Shown here one piece after another: positions 29,101-38,878 of a stretch of DNA of 42,990 nt. Numbering within the stretch: the first letter of the stretch is position 1; each line of letters opens with the position of its first letter. The notes beneath the pieces are model-generated. The model did no database searches, had not been told where the DNA came from, and was given only the letters and a program-made list of their open reading frames with translations. The DNA is from Clostridium sp. GTDB taxonomy: Bacteria; Bacillota; Clostridia; Clostridiales; Clostridiaceae. A program made the position numbers and the translations under genes. Location of the stretch: NCBI RefSeq assembly GCF_026168755.1, contig NZ_JAPFDR010000023.1:1-42990 (forward strand), written 5' to 3'.

Positions 29101-31101
29101 ATGAAAGAGGTTTTAATTGATTTTGACAATAAAAGCCCTGCTGACTTAAATAAAAATATAAATATTGCAGCATTTTTAACAGAAAACGATGATGTTGAAT
29201 ATAAGTTTATGGAAGGAATTGAGGGGATATGGAAGCCTATACAAGACTTTTCAAAAAGCAATATTTGTACGTGGAAACCTACTAAACCAGGTAAGTATAT
29301 GATAATGGTTCAAGGAAAATCAACTAATTGTAAAAATGCATATGACTATCTTGGTAGATCAGAATATGAAATAGTAGAAAATTCAAAATTAATCAATAAA
29401 GTTGAAATAGATAAAAATAAAATAAATGTAGGGGAAAAATTACACATTAGTGTTAGTTCTAACGAAGAACTAGTGTTATACAGGTTTTGGATAAAGGGAA
29501 AAAAAGATTGGGAAATTTTAAGAGATTATACTACGGAAAATGAATTTGTTTTTACAGCTACAAATCCAGGTAAGATGGAAGTATTAATAGAATGTAAAAA
29601 TGTACAATCTGAAAGAAATGTTGATGATTTTACAACTGTAAAGTTTGAAGTTAAGGATTTAGAAGAGATCGAAATAACAAACTTTCTATGTTTAACTCAA
29701 AATATGTTGGTTAATGAAGAGTTAATTTTTAAGGTTGAAGCTAATTATGAAAAAAATAGACCTTTATTATATAAATTTTTAAAGATAAATAAAGAAGGAC
29801 GAGTTACTTGTATTCAAGATTTTTCTTCTAAGAGTATGGTTACTTTTAAGGAAAAATTGCCAGGTGAATATAAGTTATTATGTCATGTAAGAGATATGTT
29901 CTCAACAAATTCTTTTGATGATAGAGCTGTTATTGTTTATAATGTAGAGCCATATAATGAGGTTAAGATTAGATCATTTAAAAGTGATATTAAATCACCA
30001 CAATCAGTTGGAACAGAAGTGAATTTATTAGCTTTAGTAGATGGAGGAAGAGAATTATTATATAGATATATTATAGAAGGTCCTGTTTCTGAAGATAGTG
30101 GATATATAAGAGGAAATGAGTTTATATGGGAGCCTAGAGATGAAGGTAAATATAAAATAACTCTTAAAGTTAAAGATATTTCATTTGGAGGAGATCATGA
30201 GGATATAACATCTATTCAATATGAAGTTTATAATAAAGGGGAAAAGCCTGTTAGAATAGTTGATGTTAAATGTGATAAAGGGAAAAGATGTATAGTAGGT
30301 GAATCTGTAAATATTAAAGTTAAAGCTGATGGTGGAATTAAACCTATATATAAGTTTACCATATATAAAAATGGGATTGAAAAAGAGAGTGCAGATTATG
30401 CGACAAACAATTGGATTAACTTTATACCAGAAGAAGTTGGGGAGTATGAAGTTGATATTAGATTAAAAGATGAATTTTCTTCAAAAGATTATGATGCATC
30501 AACATCTTTATTTATTGAAGTAAAAGATTATATAGCAGCAGATATTGATTATATTTTATTAAATAGCAAAGAAACCTATTTAGTAGGAGATATAATTAAT
30601 ATTGAGGCAATTATTAAAAACACAAAAAGCGTTTTAACTAAATTTGTAACAAAAATAAACGGATATGAAGTAGAAAACACTGAATTTATAGATGAAAAAG
30701 CAATAAAGATAAAACCTAAATGTCCAGGAAAATATACTTTTGTAATATACGCAAAGAATATAAAGTCTACTGAAGAATATGATAGCAAAAAGGAAGTTTC
30801 TATTTATGTTCATGAGGTTGTACCTGTAAATTCAACAAAATTACAGCTGTCATCTAATGATTTAAAGATAGGAAAAGAAGTTACTTTTGAAGCAATATCA
30901 AAAGGTGGAAAAGAAGTATGTTACGAATTTTATATTATGATAAATGGTGAATGGGTTTTATCACAAGGATATAGTAGGAAAAATTATTATACATTTATTC
31001 CGTTTAAGAGTGGTAAGTATAGAGTACTAGTTTTAGATAAAAGTTTTCACAAAGATGTTCCATATGAAGATTATGATACTATCGAGTTTGAAGTTATATA
31101 G
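29101..31101 (+). CDS. Seven-repeat triple-tyrosine (Y_Y_Y-like) domain protein
   Basis: A 666-residue protein made of seven units of about 95 residues, starting near residues 1, 94, 187, 284, 379, 477 and 574. Each unit runs VGE-type strand, a Y-x-F strand (LYRF, LYKF, LYRY, IYKF, CYEF), a W/F-x-P-x-x-x-G-x-Y strand (WKPTKPGKY, FIPEEVGEY, FIPFKSGKY), then a D-Y/F-D turn and a closing strand. This is the pattern of the triple tyrosine motif family, an Ig-like fold. No signal peptide, membrane helix or anchor is seen, so the protein should stay in the cytoplasm or leave by an unusual route. GAGGTGGAG precedes the ATG. Function unknown. Confidence 0.85.
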   Translation: MKEVLIDFDNKSPADLNKNINIAAFLTENDDVEYKFMEGIEGIWKPIQDFSKSNICTWKPTKPGKYMIMVQGKSTNCKNAYDYLGRSEYEIVENSKLINKVEIDKNKINVGEKLHISVSSNEELVLYRFWIKGKKDWEILRDYTTENEFVFTATNPGKMEVLIECKNVQSERNVDDFTTVKFEVKDLEEIEITNFLCLTQNMLVNEELIFKVEANYEKNRPLLYKFLKINKEGRVTCIQDFSSKSMVTFKEKLPGEYKLLCHVRDMFSTNSFDDRAVIVYNVEPYNEVKIRSFKSDIKSPQSVGTEVNLLALVDGGRELLYRYIIEGPVSEDSGYIRGNEFIWEPRDEGKYKITLKVKDISFGGDHEDITSIQYEVYNKGEKPVRIVDVKCDKGKRCIVGESVNIKVKADGGIKPIYKFTIYKNGIEKESADYATNNWINFIPEEVGEYEVDIRLKDEFSSKDYDASTSLFIEVKDYIAADIDYILLNSKETYLVGDIINIEAIIKNTKSVLTKFVTKINGYEVENTEFIDEKAIKIKPKCPGKYTFVIYAKNIKSTEEYDSKKEVSIYVHEVVPVNSTKLQLSSNDLKIGKEVTFEAISKGGKEVCYEFYIMINGEWVLSQGYSRKNYYTFIPFKSGKYRVLVLDKSFHKDVPYEDYDTIEFEVI

Positions 31102-31111
31102 TTCCAAAAAA

Positions 31112-31168
31112 TGTATGCACCTCCGGGGAACATCCAGTATATGGATGTATTCTAGAGGTTGTACTTTT
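31112..31168 (+). terminator. Two-tier hairpin, probable terminator
   Basis: GTATGCACCTC (about 31113-31123) pairs with GAGGTTGTAC (31155-31164). An inner stem ACATCCA with TGGATGT is separated from it by an internal loop with CGGGG. TTTT follows. It ends the repeat-protein transcript just before the next promoter. Confidence 0.65.
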
Positions 31169-31174
31169 AAATTC

Positions 31175-31203
31175 TTGCAATTGGGGGATATTAATAATAG
31201 AAT
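31175..31203 (+). promoter_or_regulatory. Promoter of the pseudouridine synthase gene
   Basis: TTGCAA (31175-31180), 17-nt spacer, TAGAAT (31198-31203). Confidence 0.55.
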
Positions 31204-31233
31204 AAGCTATATAATAGTTTTACGAGGTGTTTT

Positions 31234-31950
31234 ATGGAAAGACTAGATAAGGTACTATCTAATTTAGGTTATGGTACAAGAAAAGAACTTAAGAAAATTT
31301 GCAGGAGTGGATTAGTTGAGGTTAATGGGGAAGTAGCTAAGGATAGTGGAATGCAAGTAGATCCTGAAAATGATAAAATTGTAATTAATGGAGAAGAAAT
31401 TTTCTATAGAAAGTTTATTTATTTAATGATGAATAAGCCTGATGGAGTAGTATCTGCTACTTATGATAATAGAGATGAAACGGTGATTGACTTGTTAGAG
31501 GTTGAGCATCAAGTATTTGAACCATTCCCAGTAGGAAGATTAGACAAGGATACAGTAGGATTGTTATTATTAACAAATGATGGTGAACTGAATCATAGAT
31601 TAATATCTCCAAAGTGGAAGGTTGATAAGGTTTATTATGCTAAGATAAATAAGAAAGTTACTGATGAAGATATAAGTAAATTTAAGGCTGGAATAACATT
31701 AGATGATGGATATCTTTGTAAGGAAGCAAAACTAGAAGTATTAAGTGCTACTGATGACGGATCAGAAGTTATGATTACAATTCAAGAAGGTAAATTCCAT
31801 CAAGTTAAGAGGATGTTTGAGGCTGTAGGTAAAAAGGTTACGTACTTAAAGAGAACTGAGTTTGGTACATTGCCATTGGATGAAGATTTAGAAGAAGGCG
31901 AATATAGAGAACTTACTGATGAAGAATTGGCTATATTAAAGAGTTTTTAA
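31234..31950 (+). CDS. rsuA: RsuA-family 16S rRNA pseudouridine synthase
   Basis: Isomerises a specific uridine of 16S rRNA (position 516 in E. coli) to pseudouridine. At 238 residues it has an N-terminal S4 RNA-binding domain (MERLDKVLSNLGYGTRKEL), then the catalytic domain with GRLDKDTVGLLLLTNDG, in which the Asp is the catalytic residue, and EGKFHQVKRM. RluB/RluE-type 23S enzymes are close relatives, so the exact target is inferred. Confidence 0.88.
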   Translation: MERLDKVLSNLGYGTRKELKKICRSGLVEVNGEVAKDSGMQVDPENDKIVINGEEIFYRKFIYLMMNKPDGVVSATYDNRDETVIDLLEVEHQVFEPFPVGRLDKDTVGLLLLTNDGELNHRLISPKWKVDKVYYAKINKKVTDEDISKFKAGITLDDGYLCKEAKLEVLSATDDGSEVMITIQEGKFHQVKRMFEAVGKKVTYLKRTEFGTLPLDEDLEEGEYRELTDEELAILKSF

Positions 31951-32022
31951 CGAAAGAAAACGAAAAATGATAGTAAAACATTCATATGTATAAAATTTAG
32001 CAAGATATTTTTCAAAAATACC

Positions 32023-32051
32023 TTGCAATATAAAATTTTCTTTACTATAAT
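32023..32051 (+). promoter_or_regulatory. Promoter of a candidate small RNA
   Basis: TTGCAA (32023-32028), 17-nt spacer, perfect TATAAT (32046-32051). Confidence 0.7.
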
Positions 32052-32057
32052 ATTAAT

Positions 32058-32147
32058 GCAAGGATAAATAAAAGGAATTAAATAGCCCCCTTTTTATTTA
32101 TTGCTTATTGCTGAAGCGCAACCTAGCCCCAAGGGTTGCGTTTTTTT
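32058..32147 (+). ncRNA. Candidate small RNA with two C-rich loops
   Basis: About 90 nt between a good promoter and an intrinsic terminator, with no open reading frame and no ribosome site linked to a start. Hairpin 1 pairs AAAAGG with CCTTTT (about 32069-32097) and exposes TAGCCC. Hairpin 2 is the terminator CGCAACC with GGTTGCG and exposes TAGCCCC. C-rich loops of this kind are seed regions in several Gram-positive regulatory RNAs that pair with G-rich ribosome sites; that role is inferred here. A possible terminator for rsuA (GCAAG...CTTGC, about 32000-32026) overlaps the -35 box. Confidence 0.6.
32117..32147 (+). terminator. Terminator of the small RNA
   Basis: CGCAACC (32117-32123) pairs with GGTTGCG (32134-32140), followed by seven T. 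Confidence 0.93.
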
Positions 32148-32375
32148 GCGTCCAAAAATAAAATTGGTAAATGATTTCATTTTGAGATTTTATTTATTTT
32201 ATTAAAAATATTAATTAAATAAGATTTATTATATCATCCTTTATATAATAGGTTTTTTAAATTTAATTAATTATGGTAATAATATATACTAACTATGTTA
32301 TAATAATTTTTATATAGATTGTATGTTCGATTAAAAAAGATAATTTAGTCGTGAAAATGAAGGGAGGATGTTCTT

Positions 32376-34703
32376 TTGGATTTAAAATCTTTACTTAATA
32401 AAGAACAATATGAAGGTGCGATAACTGTAGAGGGACCCGTACTTATTTTAGCAGGGGCAGGTTCAGGTAAAACTAGAGTTTTAACACATAGAATGGCTCA
32501 TATGATAGAAGATTTAAATATTTTTCCTTATAAAATATTAGCAATAACATTTACTAATAAAGCTGCTAAAGAAATGCAAGAAAGGGTGCAGGCACTTATA
32601 GGGGATAAGGCTAATGATATGTGGATATCTACATTTCACTCAACTTGTGTAAGAATACTAAGAAGAGAAATTGAAAAGCTTGGATATAAGAAGAACTTTA
32701 CTATATATGATGGAACTGATCAAAAGACACTTATAAAAGAGTGTATAAAAACTCTTAATATAAATGACAAGGAAATAACTGAACAAGAAATAATGGGTAA
32801 GATAAGCAAGGCAAAAGATAATATGCAAAGTGCAGATGCTTACTATAGAGAACACGAATCTAACTTCAGAGAAAAGAAAATTGCTGAAGTTTATAGAATG
32901 TATCAAAAAAGATTAAAAGAAAATAATGCTTTAGATTTTGATGATTTAATTTGTAAGACAGTAGAATTATTTAAAAAGAATTCAGAAACATTAGAATTTT
33001 ATCAAAGAAAATTCCAATATATTATGGTAGATGAGTATCAAGATACTAATGGGGCTCAATATGAACTTGTAACTCTACTTGCAGCAAAGCATAGAAATAT
33101 TTGCGTGGTAGGGGATGATGATCAATGTATTTATGAGTGGCGTGGTGCAGATATAAAAAATATACTTGGATTTGAAAAGGACTATCCAGAGGCTAAGGTT
33201 ATAAAATTAGAGCAAAACTATCGTTCAAAAGGAAATATATTAGATGCAGCTAATGTAGTTATAGTTAATAATTCTACAAGAAAAAGTAAGGTTCTGAGAA
33301 CTGAACAAGATGCAGGTAGTAAGGTAAAAATATACAGAGCATATTCTGATGGAGATGAAGGTACATTTGTAGCTAATCAAATAGAAAAAATAAAGAAAGA
33401 GCAAAATAAGCAATATAAAGATTTTGCTATACTTTACAGAACTAATGCTCAATCACGTATATTTGAAGAAAGTTTAAGAAGATCAGCAATAGCTTATAAA
33501 ATTGTTGGTGGAACTAAGTTCTATGATAGAAAAGAAATTAAAGATATGTTAAGTTATTTAAAAGTTCTAGTTAATCCTTCTGATAGTATAGCTTTAAGAA
33601 GAATAATAAATGTTCCTAAGAGAGGAATTGGAGATGCAACTATACAAAAGGTTTTAGATTTTGCTGAAAGTTATGAGTTACCTTTATGGGATGCATTATC
33701 AGAAGTTAGAACTATTCCAACATTAACAGCTAGAAATTGTGTTGGAATCGAGAAATTTATGGAGCTTATGGAAAATCTAATGGTGATTTCTGAAACTGTA
33801 CCAGTATCACATTTAATTGAGACAATTTTAGAAGATACAGGGTATATTAAAGAACTTGAAGCTTCAAAACAAATTGAAGATAAGAGTAGAATAGAAAACT
33901 TAAAGGAACTTGTATCTGATGCAGTGGATTTTGAGAAAAATTATGAAAAAGAAAAGGCAACAGGCTCAAGTGAATTTGATATAAATAAGACACAATTAGA
34001 AGCTTACTTAGAGAAAGTTTCTCTTGTTCAAGATACAGATAAACTTGAAGATGAAGAAGATGAAAATGGTAGCGTTATTTTAATGACCATTCATAGTGCA
34101 AAAGGATTAGAGTTCCCAGTAGTGTTTATGGTAGGTATGGAAAATGGAATATTCCCAGGTCAAGCATCATTTAATAGTGATGCTGAGATGGAAGAGTCTA
34201 GAAGACTTTGTTATGTTGGTATAACTAGAGCAAAGGAAACCTTATTTATGACTTCTGCTGAAGTTAGAAGAGTATTTGGTAGAACGGTAGCATATCCACA
34301 ATCAGATTTTATTTCTGAAATTAAGCCAGAACTTAGAGAATACGTTACAATTACTGGTGATAGCAAAGATGTAACGACAGCCTCAGGTGCTGGAACAGTA
34401 AATGGTAGATTTAAACCATCTTATAGCAATCCTCATAGTTTAAGAAGCAATTATGGAACTTTTGAGAATAGGAACTTTGGTGGAGGAAATAACTCAACTT
34501 TAATATCAAATAAAACTTCATCAACATCTACAATGACTGATTCAGAAGCTACTATTGGAAGAAAAGTTAAACATGATAAATTTGGTGAGGGAACAATAAT
34601 TACAGTAGCAGATGTAAATGGAGATAAAAAATTAACAATAGCATTTAATCAACAAGGAGTAAAAATGCTAATGTTATCAATGGCAAAACTAGAGATTTTA
34701 TAA
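32376..34703 (+). CDS. pcrA: ATP-dependent DNA helicase PcrA (UvrD family)
   Basis: A 3'-5' superfamily 1 helicase for repair and for restarting or clearing replication, 775 residues. Motifs: Q-motif, Walker A GAGSGKT (about residues 27-33), motif Ia TFTNKAAKEM, Walker B MVDEYQDTN, motif III GDDDQCIYEWRGA, motif IV QNYRS, motif V TIHSAKGLEF and motif VI VGITRAKETL. The C-terminal tail after residue ~650 is low-complexity and ends in a small conserved domain (GRKVKHDKFGEGTI). The start is TTG 32376, 8 nt after GGAGG; no in-frame ATG suits. An extended -10 (TGTTATAAT, 32296-32304) lies upstream. Confidence 0.97.
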   Translation: MDLKSLLNKEQYEGAITVEGPVLILAGAGSGKTRVLTHRMAHMIEDLNIFPYKILAITFTNKAAKEMQERVQALIGDKANDMWISTFHSTCVRILRREIEKLGYKKNFTIYDGTDQKTLIKECIKTLNINDKEITEQEIMGKISKAKDNMQSADAYYREHESNFREKKIAEVYRMYQKRLKENNALDFDDLICKTVELFKKNSETLEFYQRKFQYIMVDEYQDTNGAQYELVTLLAAKHRNICVVGDDDQCIYEWRGADIKNILGFEKDYPEAKVIKLEQNYRSKGNILDAANVVIVNNSTRKSKVLRTEQDAGSKVKIYRAYSDGDEGTFVANQIEKIKKEQNKQYKDFAILYRTNAQSRIFEESLRRSAIAYKIVGGTKFYDRKEIKDMLSYLKVLVNPSDSIALRRIINVPKRGIGDATIQKVLDFAESYELPLWDALSEVRTIPTLTARNCVGIEKFMELMENLMVISETVPVSHLIETILEDTGYIKELEASKQIEDKSRIENLKELVSDAVDFEKNYEKEKATGSSEFDINKTQLEAYLEKVSLVQDTDKLEDEEDENGSVILMTIHSAKGLEFPVVFMVGMENGIFPGQASFNSDAEMEESRRLCYVGITRAKETLFMTSAEVRRVFGRTVAYPQSDFISEIKPELREYVTITGDSKDVTTASGAGTVNGRFKPSYSNPHSLRSNYGTFENRNFGGGNNSTLISNKTSSTSTMTDSEATIGRKVKHDKFGEGTIITVADVNGDKKLTIAFNQQGVKMLMLSMAKLEIL

Positions 34704-34787
34704 GAGGTATAAGTGACAAGGGGTAGGCGTAAGATGAAACTCTTAGCTTACCACTTTTAATTTATCGATGAAGAAAGGAAGAGTTGA

Positions 34788-36773
<1,986 letters not shown>

Positions 36774-36778
36774 TAAAT

Positions 36779-36822
36779 TAAAAAGCGGTTACAAATAAGA
36801 GCTATTTGTAACTGCTTTTTTA
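36779..36822. terminator. Bidirectional terminator between ligA and a convergent gene
   Basis: GTTACAAATA pairs with TATTTGTAAC within a longer AAAAGC...GCTTTT stem with runs of A on the left and T on the right. It can serve ligA (+) and the small minus-strand gene, whose stop codon overlaps its edge. Confidence 0.88.
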
Positions 36823-37104
36823 ATTTATATTATCATCAAATTTTATAATATTATCGTCTTCATTAGCTGTTAAATCTTCCATTAAAAAATTTGTATCTAA
36901 AGGAGTTTCATCTTTAGTTGCTACTTTTTCAAGTGATGAAATACTTTTATGTATTTTTTCAAGTAAAAAAGTTTGGATTCGTTGATTCTTAGCCATTTTA
37001 AGAAAAGCTATGAAAGACCATATTCCAATAAACATAAAGCAAATCATAAAAATAATAGCTACTGATTGGAAAATTATTTGAACTACTTGTAGTGCAGTTG
37101 TCAT
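36820..37104 (-). CDS. Small single-pass membrane protein, unknown function
   Basis: 94 residues: one hydrophobic helix at about residues 7-35, a basic stretch (KMAKNQRIQ), and an acidic tail (EDLTANEDDNIIKFDD). A strong GGAGG lies 8-12 nt before the ATG on the minus strand, which supports a real gene despite the small size. I do not recognise it. It is the only gene transcribed toward ligA. A CTCATC/GATGAG hairpin (37139-37159) lies in its leader. Confidence 0.75.
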   Translation of the reverse strand: MTTALQVVQIIFQSVAIIFMICFMFIGIWSFIAFLKMAKNQRIQTFLLEKIHKSISSLEKVATKDETPLDTNFLMEDLTANEDDNIIKFDDNIN

Positions 37105-37321
37105 ATATTAGTACCTCCATAATTTTATAAAAGGGAACTCATCTTTTTTATTGGATGAGCAAAGTTTTATTTACAAAATATAAAATTTTGAATCTTACTT
37201 AAAAGATTATATCATAAATTGGAAATAATGCTATAAAAATATTAACTTATAATTTAAAAGATTAATTCTCATTAATTATGTCTATAATTATAAAGAAAGT
37301 ATATAGAAAGGAGAAATAAGT

Positions 37322-38815
37322 TTGAAAAAAATAATATTAACTATTTCTATTTCAATTATAACTATAATTATTTTATTAAGCTTTATAGATACAACACCAC
37401 AACAAGTTTCAAATAATACAGCTGATATTGTGTATTCAATAAATAGCATACCAACAAATTTAAAATCTATAGGTGATTTAGATAAAAGGCAACAAGATAT
37501 AGTTTGTGCTACTAGTAAAGGATTAGTAGAGATTGATTCAGAGGGGAATATACAACCGGCATTAGCAGAAAGTTATGAAATAAATGATGATGGATTAGAA
37601 TATGTTTTTAAAATAAGAAATGACGCATATTGGAGTAATGGTGATAAGATAACACCAGAAGACATTGTTTCATTTTTTAGAGAAGTAATTACAGAGGATA
37701 ATGAAATATCAGCATTATTAAATGTTTATGGAGTAAAAGATTATTTAGAAAGTGATAAAAGTTTCAGTGAAGCTGTTGCAATTACTTCTGATGAAAACAG
37801 TATAAAAATAAGATTAAATTCTAAAGATGATGGATTTATAGAAGAGCTAACAAAGCCACAGTATAGGTTAAGAAAAGACGTTTTGTTTTGGGAGGATATA
37901 GCTTTAAATTATAAGGATATACCTTATTCGGGAGATTATTGTATTGATAGCATAAGTGAAACAGAGGTTATACTAAAAAGAAGTGATAAAGCTAGTGTAG
38001 AATTAGCTCAAACAATACATTTAGTTAAGGATGAAAGTGAGGATTTAGCATTAGCAGCTTTTGAGATAGGAAGTAGAGATATTGTAATTAATCCTCCTAA
38101 AAGCCAATTAGAAAGGTTGAAAACAGAGGGAAAGCTAATAGAATCTCCATCAAATGAAGCATTATATTTAGCCTTTAATGTAAATAATTCTAACTTCTCT
38201 AATGAAGTTAAAAATGAAATTTATAGGTTAGTGAATGAAGCTATAGAAGAATATCAAAATCAAAACAATATATTAGTTGAGTTAGCAGAATGTAGTTATT
38301 TTAGAGAGGACAAAGAGGATATAACTAAACTTCAAAGTAGAAATGTTATGGTTAATACTGAAAAAGAAATAACTATGCCATCCAAGATTGTATTAGTAGC
38401 CCAAGAAAGTCTTGAAAATAAAGATATAACTAGTTATATAACTAATTGGTTTAAAAACAATACTGAGACTTCAATTGTAGTTAATTTATTATCTGAGGAT
38501 GATATGAATCTAATTAGTGAAAAAAATTATTATGATATTGCCTTAGTTAATGTTTATGCAAAATTAGATGATGATGAACAACTTTTAAATACTATTTCTA
38601 GTTTTATTCCAAAAGATCAAAGAGAAATGATAAATAATTCAAACTCAAAAGCTGAGAAGGAAGAATTATTTTCACAAATAGAAGAAGATTTATTTAATAA
38701 TTATAGAATATTACCGCTATTATTTTATAATAATACAATAGCTGTAGATAGTAATGTTGATAGCAACATATTAGATGGAAATGGAAATATAGATTTTAAA
38801 AGTATAAAACAATAA
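37322..38815 (+). CDS. Orphan peptide/solute-binding protein (SBP family 5-like)
   Basis: A 497-residue protein with the extracellular solute-binding fold of oligopeptide transporters: the segment LAESYEINDDGLEYVFKI and the family mark WSNGDKITPEDIVSFF are clear. The N-terminal hydrophobic segment (about residues 4-21) lacks a lipobox cysteine, so it looks like a membrane anchor or a cleaved signal rather than a lipoprotein. Start TTG 37322 follows AAGGAG at good spacing. No permease or ATPase gene is near, so a receptor or sensor role is as possible as transport. Confidence 0.8.
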   Translation: MKKIILTISISIITIIILLSFIDTTPQQVSNNTADIVYSINSIPTNLKSIGDLDKRQQDIVCATSKGLVEIDSEGNIQPALAESYEINDDGLEYVFKIRNDAYWSNGDKITPEDIVSFFREVITEDNEISALLNVYGVKDYLESDKSFSEAVAITSDENSIKIRLNSKDDGFIEELTKPQYRLRKDVLFWEDIALNYKDIPYSGDYCIDSISETEVILKRSDKASVELAQTIHLVKDESEDLALAAFEIGSRDIVINPPKSQLERLKTEGKLIESPSNEALYLAFNVNNSNFSNEVKNEIYRLVNEAIEEYQNQNNILVELAECSYFREDKEDITKLQSRNVMVNTEKEITMPSKIVLVAQESLENKDITSYITNWFKNNTETSIVVNLLSEDDMNLISEKNYYDIALVNVYAKLDDDEQLLNTISSFIPKDQREMINNSNSKAEKEELFSQIEEDLFNNYRILPLLFYNNTIAVDSNVDSNILDGNGNIDFKSIKQ

Positions 38816-38863
38816 AAAGAATGATTAAGGAATACTATTTTTATTCCTTAATCATTCTTTTTT
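38816..38863. terminator. Bidirectional terminator between convergent genes
   Basis: AAGAATGATTAAGGAATA pairs with TATTCCTTAATCATTCTT, with A-rich and T-rich flanks on either side. It serves the solute-binding protein (+) and the minus-strand gene. Confidence 0.93.
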
Positions 38864-38878
38864 GAATTACAATAATAA

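Noticed and set aside
31055..31246. 63-codon plus-strand frame spanning the end of the repeat protein and the start of rsuA
   Set aside because: It crosses a hairpin and a promoter, overlaps both neighbours and lacks a ribosome site.
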